From Anaerolineae bacterium (GTDB lineage: Bacteria > Chloroflexota > Anaerolineae > Aggregatilineales > Phototrophicaceae): a DNA stretch of 64,000 bases. Within the stretch, counting starts at the first letter, position 1. Every line of letters begins with the position of its first letter. The DNA lies in assembly GCA_025454525.1 (NCBI GenBank), contig JALOOG010000008.1:1-64000 (forward strand), given 5' to 3'. Shown piece after piece: positions 43,846 to 53,763 of this stretch. Position numbers and translations under genes: made by a program. Below the pieces are notes generated by a model. The model did not search any database. It saw only the letters and a program-made list of their open reading frames with translations, and was not told the origin of the DNA.

Positions 43846-45834
43846 ATGACTTCACTTCGATCCTTGATCATTCCCTTACTCATTCTGCTCATTGCGGCCT
43901 TTGCGCGTTTGTATCTGTTGGGTGAGGCCCCGCCGGGTCTGCAACACGATGAGATCTTCAAGGCCCAAGAGGGACGCGCTTTGATCGAACAAGGCGATTT
44001 TCGCGTGTTTTACCCTAGCAATCAGGGTCATGAAGGCCTGTATGTCTGGTTAAACGCGATCGCCTATGTCTTGTTCGGGACATCCGTGATCATGGTCAAG
44101 TTTCCTGCATTCGCGTGTGGCATGATCACCGTAGCGCTCACGTATCGGCTCACCCGCGAGATCTTCAATCCGCGAGTCGCGATGATCGCGGCAGGATTGA
44201 TCGCGGTCTCATTTTGGGCGATCTCAGTGAATCGTATGGGGTTACGGGCAAATCTATTGCCCATGATCGCGCTATTGGTGGTATGGGGGACGTATCAGAT
44301 CACGTTTAAGCGTCCTTCTTGGCCAATCACGATCTTAACCGGATTAGCCTTAGGTGCGGCAATTTACACCTACACCGCATCGTTTGTGGTATATCTCGCT
44401 TATGGTGCATTTCTGCTGGTGATCTTGTTTCTAAAACGTGCGATCTGGCGCGAACTCATTTTGATCGGCTTAATCGGTGCATTATTGACGCTTCCGATGA
44501 TCGTGATCCGCTTGACCGACCCCCAGGGACAAGATCGAGTCAGCACGATCACCCGTCCACTCAACGATTTTTTGGCCGGCCAACCGGATGAATTGATTGG
44601 CAATGCTTGGGGCTTGATCGGGATGCCATTTTTCACAGGAGATCCCGAATGGCGTTACAATGTGGCGAATCGCCCTGTATTTGCCTCTCCGGTCGGATTA
44701 TTGGTATATGTTGGCTTGATCGTGTTGATTTGGCAGATCCGACAAAAACCGATCACATTGATGTTTTTAATTTTTATCAGTCTTGGCTTGATCCCTAGTC
44801 TGCTCACCGTATCCGCACCTTCATTTTTACGTTCGATCTTAGCGTTGTTTCCTGTGATGCTCTGTGTTGGATTAGCGATTGACTTGATTCAGCAAAAACG
44901 TTTGGTTTGGGTGATTGGCATCGGTGCGATTGCGATCACCGCGCTCACCGATTGGCCCGCTTATTTTGACACTTGGATTCAAAATCCCGAAGTGCAAAGC
45001 ATCTACCGCGATGACCTTGAACAATTAGCGCGTTACCTTGAAAATCCGCCTGCGGGAGTAGAACTTGCGTTGATCTCCACCCCTGACACTGAACTCGACC
45101 CGTTGATCTACCCATATTATCAACCCTTAGAACGGGTTCAAACGGTATTTTTTAACGGATCCACCAATCTCGCGCTTAGCACCCAACCCGCGCTATTGTT
45201 AATTTCCCCTCTATCCCAGATCACCCCGCCTCATGCTGATTGGCTTACGGCGGAAAACGGCACGATCGAACTCGTACCGATCTATCGACAAGACGGTCAG
45301 ATCGCCTATCAAGTCTATCAGTTGAATGCACAACCACGCTTAACGACACGCCTAACGCAACTTGACCCGGTGTATCGATATGATCAACGTCCTTATCCAC
45401 GCCGCCCGATCGCGGAGTGGGGGATACCCCTCGCTTATCCTGTCAATTTTGGGGATCGGCTCCAACTCATCGGCGTAGACCTATCAGATCGTATGATCGC
45501 AACTGAACGCGATGGTGTGAATCTTCAACTCTATTTTCAACCGATCCTTGAGCGTGAACCCATGCCGTTAAATGTATTTGTTCACATGACGCGCTTAGAC
45601 GGCACTGTCCACGCACAGCGCGATTTATTAGGAGTCCCTAGCGCGCAATGGGAACAGGAGATCATCTTCATTCAAGACAATTTTGTCATCGCCGGCCCAA
45701 CGCCTCCCGGACGCTATGTGATCACGATGGGCATTTATAACTTTGTGACCGGAGAGCGCTTAGCTGTCTTAGATGCAACGGGTCAACCCATAACCGATCA
45801 GATCGTGATCGGGGTTGTACGGGTAGGGCGTTGA
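43846..45834 (+). CDS. GT39-family (ArnT/PMT-like) membrane glycosyltransferase
   Basis: 662 residues, with about ten membrane helices in the first ~400 and a soluble C-terminal beta domain. The catalytic-loop acidic motif LQHDEIFKA comes between helix 1 and helix 2, as in GT39/GT83 enzymes that move a sugar from a polyprenyl-phosphate carrier to lipid or protein on the outer face. Acceptor unknown. Same strand as the glycosidase-like lipoprotein. Confidence 0.82.
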   Translation: MTSLRSLIIPLLILLIAAFARLYLLGEAPPGLQHDEIFKAQEGRALIEQGDFRVFYPSNQGHEGLYVWLNAIAYVLFGTSVIMVKFPAFACGMITVALTYRLTREIFNPRVAMIAAGLIAVSFWAISVNRMGLRANLLPMIALLVVWGTYQITFKRPSWPITILTGLALGAAIYTYTASFVVYLAYGAFLLVILFLKRAIWRELILIGLIGALLTLPMIVIRLTDPQGQDRVSTITRPLNDFLAGQPDELIGNAWGLIGMPFFTGDPEWRYNVANRPVFASPVGLLVYVGLIVLIWQIRQKPITLMFLIFISLGLIPSLLTVSAPSFLRSILALFPVMLCVGLAIDLIQQKRLVWVIGIGAIAITALTDWPAYFDTWIQNPEVQSIYRDDLEQLARYLENPPAGVELALISTPDTELDPLIYPYYQPLERVQTVFFNGSTNLALSTQPALLLISPLSQITPPHADWLTAENGTIELVPIYRQDGQIAYQVYQLNAQPRLTTRLTQLDPVYRYDQRPYPRRPIAEWGIPLAYPVNFGDRLQLIGVDLSDRMIATERDGVNLQLYFQPILEREPMPLNVFVHMTRLDGTVHAQRDLLGVPSAQWEQEIIFIQDNFVIAGPTPPGRYVITMGIYNFVTGERLAVLDATGQPITDQIVIGVVRVGR

Positions 45835-45929
45835 CGGATCAGCACAATGCCACGCTCAAAACAATGAAAAAATCTGCTAAAGTGAATAAAATATTCGGGA
45901 TAAGGTGGTTGACATTTTAGGAGCATGGG

Positions 45930-46004
45930 ATGACCATTCCGCACGATACTAAATGCGTGCTTTGGCTAACTCATTTTTCTTTTCTCAATGTCCCACCCAC
46001 TTGA
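45930..46004 (+). CDS. Possible 24-residue small ORF
   Basis: ATG preceded by a GGAG ribosome site seven bases upstream; encodes MTIPHDTKCVLWLTHFSF and a few more residues. It sits in the otherwise empty 260-base gap before the propeller gene. Could be a leader peptide or chance; no homology basis. Confidence 0.2.
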   Translation: MTIPHDTKCVLWLTHFSFLNVPPT

Positions 46005-46027
46005 ATTTACTGCTCATCTCACAAACT

Positions 46028-46056
46028 TTGCGCGTTGCGTTTGATCCTTATATGCT
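46028..46056 (+). promoter_or_regulatory. Weak promoter candidate for the propeller gene
   Basis: TTGCGC and TATGCT with 17 bp between; 3 of 6 and 4 of 6 consensus matches. Located about 40 bases before the ATG at 46095. Confidence 0.3.
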
Positions 46057-46094
46057 AAGTTAAATCAAAGTAGCGACGATTGAGGTTAAAGCTC

Positions 46095-48659
46095 ATGATG
46101 TGGCGTGTGATCGTGATGTCTGTGTTGATGATGTGCGGGTTACAAACATCTGTATCGGCGCAAGGGACTCCGCCGCCGATCCTGCCGTTTGTGGCGTTCT
46201 CACAAGGCGATGTCTGGATTTTTGGCACTTCCGAGATCCCTAATCGCATCGCCGATAATGGCTTAGAACCCACCACTTACCGCTTAGATCGCTTTTTTGA
46301 TCCGGTATGGAGTGCCGATGGCCAAAAATTGCTGTTTAGCGAGGGTCAAGCCCTTTGGTTATATCAGGTGACAGATGACTCACTCCGAAAATTATACGAT
46401 CCGATGCCTTACGGGATTTACACATTCACGCAAGCAAGCGACGCGATCTATTTTTCCGCATTTAATCGCGAACGGACACAATTACGCTTTTATCGTGCCG
46501 ATTTAAACGGGAGTGTGCCAACGCTGATCGCCGAACGGGATCAAGATTGCCGCGGAGGTGGGGGAGGTGCAGGCAATGTCTCTCCTATGGAAACACGCTA
46601 TCGATTAGAGCGACAAAAGCGGAATTTGATCCAAGCAACCCCGTATGGCTTGTTTTATCAAGTGAGCTGTAACTTTGAGGGCAATCCATGGGAAGGGGAA
46701 GGCGGAGTCGCGGGTTTGATCGACACCAATAACGGCACTGTCGTTGATTTTGGACTGATTCGACAAGCCACGGTTAACGGACGTTATGCGGTTGGAATGC
46801 AACCGAATAACCGTTTATTGTTGCTTGATCTAGAAACCCGCACCCCGATTCAGATCCAAAATACCGCATTACCCGATCTTGCCATCACCAGTCCGCGCCC
46901 CAGTGAATTGATCTACTATGTGACTTATAACTCGGTTGAGGGGCAATCTAAGATCGCGATCCGATTGTATGACCCGGTGACTCAAACCGATGTTGAATTG
47001 CTTCCAGTGGATGGGTATGCGATCGGACAAATGGCGGTGACACCAGATGACCGTTGGTTGTTGTACACGATGATCCCATTTGGGCCGAGAGAAATTAGTG
47101 GACGTGTGTACTATCAAGGGTTGTTACAGACCGCGCCACGTTTATATGCGCTGAATTTGCGGAATAATCAAACCACTTTGATCGCTGAAGATGCCCCGCT
47201 GTTTACATTTAACACGGGCTTATATGACCCGAATCGACGCGAGTCCCTCACATATGTCTTGCCCGATCTACGTGCGTTTAGCCCCTATAGCTTAAATCCG
47301 AATGATACGAACCCAGTTCAGCGCGATCCGATTACGATAACCAACGCGGCATGGTTGCGTCCCGTGATGAATGCGTATCTACCGAATGTGTCTCAAGTGC
47401 AATGGTCACCGCAAGGGCGTTATCTGGCTATGGTCGCCGATCGCACAGTGTATTTACGCGATATGATCGATCTTGGGCAAGATGAGATCCAAAGCCGGCA
47501 AAGTAACCCGATCCAAGACATCGCGTTGAGCGGTGATGGGCGTTTTTTAGCGGTGGAGCATCTGATCACCAATTTGTATCTGATCGAAGACGGTGATCTT
47601 AAATTGGTGCGTGGGGCATATCCGGGGGGAAAAGCGATTGCACTCAACACGATCGCATCCCAAATCGCGATCGTCACCGATGCGGGGCAAGTGATCTTGA
47701 TCACCCGTGCCGAAACTGGCGAAACCGAACAAACTTTGACCACAACTTCTGCGCTTGAAGTCGCATTTCATCCGACACAACCACTCTTAGCCATCCATGA
47801 AACGGAAGGCATCGCGCTTTGGGACACATTAGACGGTCAACAGCGGGCGTTATTACCGCTTGAAATGGCCGATAACGCACAAGGCAGCGTAGTGTTTAGC
47901 CGTGATGGCCAATATTTAGCCGTCGCATCCGACACCGAAACCGTGGTATTTGATTGGGCCAACGAGCGCGTATTGCAGTCGTATCCAAGAGAATCGCTTC
48001 AAATGCCTTCAAGCGCGATTGATTTTTTGCCGAATACCTCAATCGTCGTGGTGAACGATAACTTGAACCCTCAAAACAATTTTGATACGGGTTATTCAGC
48101 GCTGTTTTGGGCGGGAAATGCGGAATCTTATATTGCTGGATATACCCATCCGGGGTTAAACAGTTTGAGCTTTAGTCCAGATGGAACACTCATGGCTACC
48201 GCAGGTGGTGATCAAGTGCGAATCTGGTCAAGTGATGAAGCGATCCCGTTTCCTGCCGCGGTATTTCAATATAGTAGCTTCAATGTGTTGGCAGAGTGCG
48301 AAACCTTTGGGCTTGAATCCCCGCGCATAGATGAGCGACAAACGATCGGTTTGGTGTGGAGTTGGTATGCGCGAACGCTGGACGATTTAAACCAACAAAT
48401 CGATTTTGGCTTGTATCGTGTAGCGATCGATGGACAGCCGCTCACCAATTGGCAATATCTCACCCGCCCAATCCAAGATCCAGCCAATAACAATGATTTA
48501 ACCACCTATTGGTACATACCGATCGGCGCATTGGAAGCCGGAGATTACCGGATCTCCTTGGAGATCCGGTGGTTACGAGATGTCTACGATGGATATAACA
48601 CCTTTAACGCCAGCCCTGACTTTAGCTATCAGAGCGGGTGTTCATTGACCGTCGATTAG
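46095..48659 (+). CDS. Secreted beta-propeller protein (WD40/PD40-like)
   Basis: 854 residues from the ATG at 46095 (MMWRVIVMSVLMMCG, signal peptide ending SVSA); an upstream in-frame TTG at 46080 is less likely because GAGG stands ten bases before 46095. Repeated blades such as DPVWSADGQKLLFSEGQALW, VQWSPQGRYLAMVADRTVYL, VVFSRDGQYLAVASDTETVV and LSFSPDGTLMATAGGDQVRIW give propellers; the C-terminal ~130 residues form an extra beta domain. Possible surface binding protein. Abuts the convergent gene at 48660 with no spacer. Confidence 0.8.
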   Translation: MMWRVIVMSVLMMCGLQTSVSAQGTPPPILPFVAFSQGDVWIFGTSEIPNRIADNGLEPTTYRLDRFFDPVWSADGQKLLFSEGQALWLYQVTDDSLRKLYDPMPYGIYTFTQASDAIYFSAFNRERTQLRFYRADLNGSVPTLIAERDQDCRGGGGGAGNVSPMETRYRLERQKRNLIQATPYGLFYQVSCNFEGNPWEGEGGVAGLIDTNNGTVVDFGLIRQATVNGRYAVGMQPNNRLLLLDLETRTPIQIQNTALPDLAITSPRPSELIYYVTYNSVEGQSKIAIRLYDPVTQTDVELLPVDGYAIGQMAVTPDDRWLLYTMIPFGPREISGRVYYQGLLQTAPRLYALNLRNNQTTLIAEDAPLFTFNTGLYDPNRRESLTYVLPDLRAFSPYSLNPNDTNPVQRDPITITNAAWLRPVMNAYLPNVSQVQWSPQGRYLAMVADRTVYLRDMIDLGQDEIQSRQSNPIQDIALSGDGRFLAVEHLITNLYLIEDGDLKLVRGAYPGGKAIALNTIASQIAIVTDAGQVILITRAETGETEQTLTTTSALEVAFHPTQPLLAIHETEGIALWDTLDGQQRALLPLEMADNAQGSVVFSRDGQYLAVASDTETVVFDWANERVLQSYPRESLQMPSSAIDFLPNTSIVVVNDNLNPQNNFDTGYSALFWAGNAESYIAGYTHPGLNSLSFSPDGTLMATAGGDQVRIWSSDEAIPFPAAVFQYSSFNVLAECETFGLESPRIDERQTIGLVWSWYARTLDDLNQQIDFGLYRVAIDGQPLTNWQYLTRPIQDPANNNDLTTYWYIPIGALEAGDYRISLEIRWLRDVYDGYNTFNASPDFSYQSGCSLTVD

Positions 48660-49031
48660 CTAACACCGCCGCCAGTCTGAAGAACGCCGAAAGCGATGCG
48701 GATCGCGATGATCAGGGGATTCAGGACGTTGATCATCGCGATCGCGTTGGGATGAAGCGCGTTTAATCAATGCAACTGGCAACCCTGGATAAGTTTTGCC
48801 AATGGCGGCGCAACCTTCTGGGGTGATCCGATACAACCAACGATCCCCAAAATGCCGACATTCCATTAGCCCACGCATCACCAGATCGGCAAAAATTGCT
48901 TCGTTGATATAGGGGCGTTCCGAGTCGCGATCCGGTTCAATCCACTTACCGAAACGAATATAAGGGGCGTTACAATCCCCGATCGTCACTTGATAGGCAA
49001 AATGAAGAACTTGTTTTTGTTCTCGTGTCAT
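48660..49031 (-). CDS. Small winged-helix-like hypothetical protein
   Basis: 123 residues. The central part (about 40-85; EAIFADLVMRGLMECR, RWLYRITPEGCAAIGKTY) has the helix-turn-helix-wing pattern of transcription-regulator-like or restriction-associated domains, ending in a very basic, Arg/Asp-rich tail of about 30 residues. Its start overlaps the stop of the MFS gene (ATGA), so the two are co-translated. Function not known. Confidence 0.55.
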   Translation of the reverse strand: MTREQKQVLHFAYQVTIGDCNAPYIRFGKWIEPDRDSERPYINEAIFADLVMRGLMECRHFGDRWLYRITPEGCAAIGKTYPGLPVALIKRASSQRDRDDQRPESPDHRDPHRFRRSSDWRRC

Positions 49032-50212
49032 CAGGCGACCTGTGTTTGTTGACGGGTTTGTCCGAATTGAATAATCGCAAAGATCACCAACATACTGATC
49101 GCAATCGCGATCAAATACAGGTTATTGGAAGCTGGCCCCAAGTTGACCAATACCGTCCCTTGTTGCGCGGTGAGCGTTGCGCCCCCTAAGCTTCCGATTC
49201 CGGTAGCAATGCTGGCCGCTTTGGCTGCGGATTTTGGGAATAACAAGGTGAGATAGCCGAAAGTCGTCGGGTAGATCGGGCCAAAACTCAACCCCATGAG
49301 CAGAATCGCGCCAAACGTGAGTGTTTGATTGCCTTGACTTGCGCCTAATAACAGCGTGGCACATAACGCACCGATGAAACAAGCGAATAAGATCACAGGG
49401 GGGCTTAAGCGGGCGCTAACAGCGGTGTTAAGGGCGCGTCCGATTGTAAAGGTCGCCCAAAAGGCCGAGATCACTTGCGCGGCATTCGCTTCAGATAAGC
49501 GCAAGGTCAACTCAAGGTATTCGGATGTCCAACCTCCCACACCGTTTTCAATACCAATATACAGCAAAAACAACAGCCCAAAAATCCAGACCCAAGGTGA
49601 AAAAAATAACGATTGCATGGAGATCGTTTGATCCGTTTGAACCGTGTTCAATTGCGGACGTTGCGGTGTGATCAAAAACCAAGTGATCGGAATCACGGCA
49701 AACATCACCAGCGCCCCTAACCACAGCGGCGGTCGGGCTGTTTGATAAAGCACGATCGTTTGACTCCCGATTAACGGCCCTATAATCGCGCCAATGCCAA
49801 AAAAAGTATTGATCAAACTTAAGTATCGCACCCGTAAATCGGGAAAGGTGACGCTGATCATCATCTGGATACTCATGAGCAATGCGCCGAAGCCTAAACC
49901 GCTCAAAAATCCAAAAAACAGCATCAGGTAAAAGGATTGACTGGTGGTATATCCCGATACCCCGGCCACATTCAACATCAAGCCGCCTAAGAGCAGAAAC
50001 CGCGCTCCTAATCGATCATGGATATAGCCAGAGGCGATCTGTGAGGTGATCGTCCCTAAAAACAGGGCGGTATACAACGCGCCAATCGCTTCTAGGGGAG
50101 TTAAGGTATTGACAGAAACCTCGCCGAGGATAGTCCCGATTGAACCTGTCACTAACCCCAACGCTAAAAATACTAAACACCCCACCGCTAAGATAATCCG
50201 ACTTTGTGACAT
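49031..50212 (-). CDS. MFS transporter
   Basis: 393 residues from the ATG at 50212, with a strong GGAGG just upstream; the longer frame to 50266 is unlikely. Twelve predicted helices and the MFS-type motif YIHDRLGARFLLLGG (loop 2-3, GxxxDRxGRR-like). Secondary transporter with unknown substrate; the FucP/sugar or drug groups are both possible. Followed by the winged-helix-like ORF in the same operon. Confidence 0.88.
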   Translation of the reverse strand: MSQSRIILAVGCLVFLALGLVTGSIGTILGEVSVNTLTPLEAIGALYTALFLGTITSQIASGYIHDRLGARFLLLGGLMLNVAGVSGYTTSQSFYLMLFFGFLSGLGFGALLMSIQMMISVTFPDLRVRYLSLINTFFGIGAIIGPLIGSQTIVLYQTARPPLWLGALVMFAVIPITWFLITPQRPQLNTVQTDQTISMQSLFFSPWVWIFGLLFLLYIGIENGVGGWTSEYLELTLRLSEANAAQVISAFWATFTIGRALNTAVSARLSPPVILFACFIGALCATLLLGASQGNQTLTFGAILLMGLSFGPIYPTTFGYLTLLFPKSAAKAASIATGIGSLGGATLTAQQGTVLVNLGPASNNLYLIAIAISMLVIFAIIQFGQTRQQTQVA

Positions 50213-50278
50213 AATCCTCCAAAAGCGTGATGATCGAGTACACTCAAGAGTATAACGTTGCCACAAAAAGGACGAATT

Positions 50279-51682
50279 ATGAAGCTTACATTTTACGGAG
50301 CGGCACGCACGGTAACGGGATCAAAACATTTATTAGAGGTCAACGGTCAACGAATTTTATTGGATTGTGGGCTATTCCAGGGCAAGCGTTCCGAAAGCTA
50401 TCAGAACAATGTGCATTTGCCATTTGATGCCGCCGGGGTTGATTTATGTGTGTTATCACATGCACACATCGATCATTGTGGGAATTTGCCGAATCTGGTG
50501 AAAAGTGGTTTTCGGGGGGACATCATCAGCACGCCGGCCACGCGTGATCTGTGTGCCACGATGTTACCGGATAGTGGTCACATTCAGGAACGCGATGTTG
50601 AATTTGTCAACAAAAAGAAGAAAAAACGGGGTGAACCTCTCGTTGAACCAATTTACACCCAAGAGGATGCGTTCGAGAGCATTCGCTACTTTAGCACCCA
50701 AAATTATCATCGGCAGCGGATGATCGCGCCGGGAGTCTATTTGACCTATAAAGACGCGGGCCACATGCTAGGGAGCGCGATCGTGATCTTAGACATTGAA
50801 GATCGTGATCAAAAGCGCGATGTGCGCTTGGTCTTTAGCGGCGATATTGGTCGTAAAGGCATTCCGATCATCCGTGATCCCGAAACAGTCGATCGTGCGG
50901 ACATTTTGATCATGGAAAGCACCTATGGCGATCGCTTGCATGAGACTTTCGGCGCATCTGAGGACAAATTACAAGAGATTGTCAACCGAACTTATAAACG
51001 TGGCGGCACGATCGTGATGCCGTCATTTGCCGTCGGACGTACCCAACAATTGGTCTATACCTTGCATCAATTGATGGATCGGCGTGATATTCCAGAAATG
51101 CCGATCTTTGTCGATAGTCCATTAGCAGTGAATACAACCGCCGTTTTTAGTCTGCATCCTGAATGCTTTGATAGCGAAATGCGTGAATTTATGTTGCAAC
51201 CCGGCAATAGCGATCCGTTCGGCTTTGAACACATCACTTATGTGCGGACATTGGAAGAAAGCAAACAACTGAACTTTGAAAAGCGATCTGTAGTGATCAT
51301 CAGCGCCAGTGGCATGATGGAATTTGGACGGATCTTGCATCACCTCAAACACCGCATTGAAGACTCGCGTAATACGATCTTGATCACCGGATGGCAAGCA
51401 CCGAACACTTTAGGACGGCGCATGGTGGATGGAGATCCACAAGTTAAAATTTTCGGTGAACTTTACGATAACAACGCCGAAACCGCTGTCTTAAACGGTT
51501 TTAGTGGTCATGCCGATCGCGATGAATTGTTAGCATGGTTGGGCGCGATCGACCAGAAACCGCAACGGGTGTTTTTGGTGCATGGAGAAGAAAGCGCGGC
51601 CTTTGGGTTGCAAGCATCGATCCAAGAGCGCTTTAAAATTCAAACCGATGTGCCAGAGCCGCAACAAATGTTTGAGATCTAA
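50279..51682 (+). CDS. Beta-CASP metallo-beta-lactamase-fold RNase
   Basis: 467 residues from the ATG at 50279 (AAGGA seven bases upstream). Metal-binding HAHIDHCG, then GDIGRKG, motif ESTYGDR, beta-CASP SASGMMEFG and the closing His in GFSGHADRDELLAW. This is the TTHA0252/CPSF-like bacterial beta-CASP class that degrades RNA. No KH domain. Alone with its own start, divergent from the MFS gene. Confidence 0.92.
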   Translation: MKLTFYGAARTVTGSKHLLEVNGQRILLDCGLFQGKRSESYQNNVHLPFDAAGVDLCVLSHAHIDHCGNLPNLVKSGFRGDIISTPATRDLCATMLPDSGHIQERDVEFVNKKKKKRGEPLVEPIYTQEDAFESIRYFSTQNYHRQRMIAPGVYLTYKDAGHMLGSAIVILDIEDRDQKRDVRLVFSGDIGRKGIPIIRDPETVDRADILIMESTYGDRLHETFGASEDKLQEIVNRTYKRGGTIVMPSFAVGRTQQLVYTLHQLMDRRDIPEMPIFVDSPLAVNTTAVFSLHPECFDSEMREFMLQPGNSDPFGFEHITYVRTLEESKQLNFEKRSVVIISASGMMEFGRILHHLKHRIEDSRNTILITGWQAPNTLGRRMVDGDPQVKIFGELYDNNAETAVLNGFSGHADRDELLAWLGAIDQKPQRVFLVHGEESAAFGLQASIQERFKIQTDVPEPQQMFEI

Positions 51683-51772
51683 TCGGTTTTTTCATCTTGA
51701 TCTCATTTAGCGAGATGTGGTAGCGTGACAGGCCTAGAGATTAAAACGGACTACTAGACAAAGGACTTTATC

Positions 51773-52411
51773 ATGTCGGTTCAATTTCAAGACACACAAC
51801 GGGTATTAAGCGAAACGTTGATCGAGATTACCAACTCCATCAAAGAAGAACAAGTCTCGGTGCGGCGTTTATTAGAGTTGATCGGGGAACAAGGTCTCTT
51901 GCTCTTTACGATGTTCCTCACAATTCCGTTTTTGGTGCCAGTGTCGATTCCGGGGGTGAGTACCGTTTTCGGCGCGGTGATCATCTTGGTGTCGATTAGC
52001 ATCACACTTAACCGCTTGCCATGGTTGCCAAATCGCTTGATGGAACGCACCTTTGAGACCAAAGACCTCCAGCCAGTCATGGAACGCGGCGCGCAAATGA
52101 TGACCCGACTCGATCAAGTATTGCGCCCTCGGATGACTCATTTAACCGAAGGGGATTTTATGAATCGCCTGAACGGGGGGGTACTCACGTTTGGGGGAAT
52201 CTTATTGATCTTCCCATTTGGCTTGATCCCGTTTTCAAACACATTACCCGCTTGGGGGATCTTGTTATTGGCAGCCGGGATCTTACAACGCGACGGGTTG
52301 ATGATCTTATTAGGCTATTTGTTGATGGTGATCACGGTGATCTACTTTGCCTTCTTGATCATTGGTGCGATCGTCGGTGGGGCAGGGTTGTTATCCTTAT
52401 TGGGTAGTTAA
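51773..52411 (+). CDS. ExoD family membrane protein
   Basis: 212 residues. Four or five membrane helices and the family marks GLLLFTMFLTIPFLVPVSIP, GVSTVFGAVIIL and LPAWGILLLAAGILQRDG. ExoD proteins are linked to exopolysaccharide production and alkaline tolerance; the mechanism is unknown. Followed by a hairpin, so a one-gene transcript. Confidence 0.85.
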   Translation: MSVQFQDTQRVLSETLIEITNSIKEEQVSVRRLLELIGEQGLLLFTMFLTIPFLVPVSIPGVSTVFGAVIILVSISITLNRLPWLPNRLMERTFETKDLQPVMERGAQMMTRLDQVLRPRMTHLTEGDFMNRLNGGVLTFGGILLIFPFGLIPFSNTLPAWGILLLAAGILQRDGLMILLGYLLMVITVIYFAFLIIGAIVGGAGLLSLLGS

Positions 52412-52420
52412 AAAGCGTGA

Positions 52421-52444
52421 GAGGCCCCATCAAACAGGGGCCTC
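52421..52444 (+). terminator. Terminator after the ExoD gene
   Basis: GAGGCCCC / GGGGCCTC, 8-bp stem with an 8-nt loop. Its right arm merges with the start of repeat copy A. Confidence 0.6.
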
Positions 52445-52540
52445 AGTAATCTCAGAAAATACCCCACCAAGCAGACCGATCAGTCCACCCCATGTATGGG
52501 TGAGGGTTAGGGTGGGGTTGGATGCGAGAAACTTTCCTGT
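52442..52540. repeat. Dispersed intergenic repeat, copy A
   Basis: Begins CTCAGTAATCTCAGAAAATA, has a G-rich centre (TATGGGTGAGGGTTAGGGTG) and ends GAGAAACTTTCCTGT. The same ends and centre recur at 54561-54912 and 63761-63879. Confidence 0.7.
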
Positions 52541-52553
52541 ACCTATTTCTGAT

Positions 52554-52988
52554 TTACAATAGTCCTTTGCGATGTTGTTCGATCAACCAGATCGCTTCCC
52601 CCATCGTTTGCACAAAGCGATATTTCTGACGTTCTGTATCTAAGCGATAAGCTTTGGCCACGATGTCTACAAAGTGACGCACGATCATGCTTTGTTTGAC
52701 AAAGATCACCAACTGCTCATTCGGATACGAATGTTGCATCAACTGTTTAATGCTGTTGATCGCCCCCGTACCATGTGGGAGAAAAGGTGCTTTCTCACCA
52801 ATAAAAAAGATCGTGTAAACCGGATGTTCAACCCCTTTGATCATTTGGGTAATGATCTTGATCTCCTGATGCGCTTCACCCCATGTCCATGAACCGACAA
52901 TTTCGCAAAGCAGAACCGATCGATCCGAGTCGAACCAACTCAGCCGATAATTATGTTGCTGAACGATGACTGTATGTGTATTGAGCAT
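52554..52988 (-). CDS. STAS/SpoIIAA-like small protein (second copy)
   Basis: 144 residues from the ATG at 52988 (MLNTHTVIV), six bases after GAGG. Same layout as the protein at 24793: a strand start, long helix, VYTIFFIG central strand, helix, and LVIFVKQSM strand, and an IVRHFVDIVAKAY helix. Weak sequence likeness, so the family call is structural. Function unknown. Confidence 0.5.
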   Translation of the reverse strand: MLNTHTVIVQQHNYRLSWFDSDRSVLLCEIVGSWTWGEAHQEIKIITQMIKGVEHPVYTIFFIGEKAPFLPHGTGAINSIKQLMQHSYPNEQLVIFVKQSMIVRHFVDIVAKAYRLDTERQKYRFVQTMGEAIWLIEQHRKGLL

Positions 52989-53219
52989 TTCCAACCTCGT
53001 TGTTGACCTTGTATATTCTAAAAGTTTTCAATGTTTAAAAGAAATAACCAATAGGCCGCTTTTACACTTTTTTACAAGCTATTGAACCGTTATGCAGTAA
53101 TTTGACCCCTTTCAACAGACTCATCAGGTTATGATCGATTACACGCGCCGCTCTCATCTCCTTTCGACATGATCCACTGACAGAGATAAAGCACTATTAC
53201 AACGGAGACGGGATTTACT

Positions 53220-53684
53220 GTGAACACACACACTTATGAAAAACGGAGTCATATCACCACCACGATCGAGAAATTGATCGCCTTTCATCAAGATCCAAAG
53301 GCCTTCACGAAATTAGCGCCACCGCCTATTTTTACCCAATTACATCGGGACACACGCACCTCAATGACCACAGGGGAAGTAGAGTTTACGCTTTGGTTTG
53401 GGCCGATCCCGATCCGCTGGCTGGCACGCCATGAGGCCGGCCCAACGCCGAACTCTTTTGCGGATCTAATGATCAAGGGGCCGATGGCCTATTGGCGGCA
53501 TGAGCATATTTTTGAGCTTGATCCCCAAGGATCGGGAGTCTATTTAATTGATCGGGTGACATTAGCCCATAAGGCGGGGATTGCAGGGATGTTCACTCGG
53601 TTGATGTTTGACGGATTACCGTTACGCTTCTTGTTTTTTTATCGACATCTCCGCACCAAAATGAGCCTCCAAAGCCAACGTTAA
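53220..53684 (+). CDS. SRPBCC-family protein (polyketide cyclase/START-like)
   Basis: 154 residues, GTG start with GGAG upstream. The SRPBCC shape shows in the N-terminal helix DPKAFTKLAPPPI, the central strands GEVEFTLWFGPIPIRW and the ending with VYLIDRVTLAHK and a long C-terminal helix. Such proteins bind hydrophobic ligands in a cavity. Ligand unknown; stands alone before the lyase gene. Confidence 0.7.
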   Translation: MNTHTYEKRSHITTTIEKLIAFHQDPKAFTKLAPPPIFTQLHRDTRTSMTTGEVEFTLWFGPIPIRWLARHEAGPTPNSFADLMIKGPMAYWRHEHIFELDPQGSGVYLIDRVTLAHKAGIAGMFTRLMFDGLPLRFLFFYRHLRTKMSLQSQR

Positions 53685-53737
53685 GGTGACTCGATCATAT
53701 TTTCAGAGGCGCTGTGATTTGGGTTGTAAAAAGAACC

Positions 53738-53757
53738 GTGGGGAATTATCTCCCCAC
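53738..53757. terminator. Hairpin terminator
   Basis: GTGGGGA / TCCCCAC, 7-bp stem with a 6-nt loop; on the minus strand TTCTTTTT follows. Terminates the lyase gene ending at 53764 and also faces the SRPBCC gene. Confidence 0.65.
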
Positions 53758-53763
53758 AAGGTC

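Noticed and set aside
42361-45834. Polysaccharide-utilisation locus with a SusCD-like pair
   Set aside because: Only a glycosidase-like lipoprotein and a GT39 enzyme are present; no transporter or regulator nearby.
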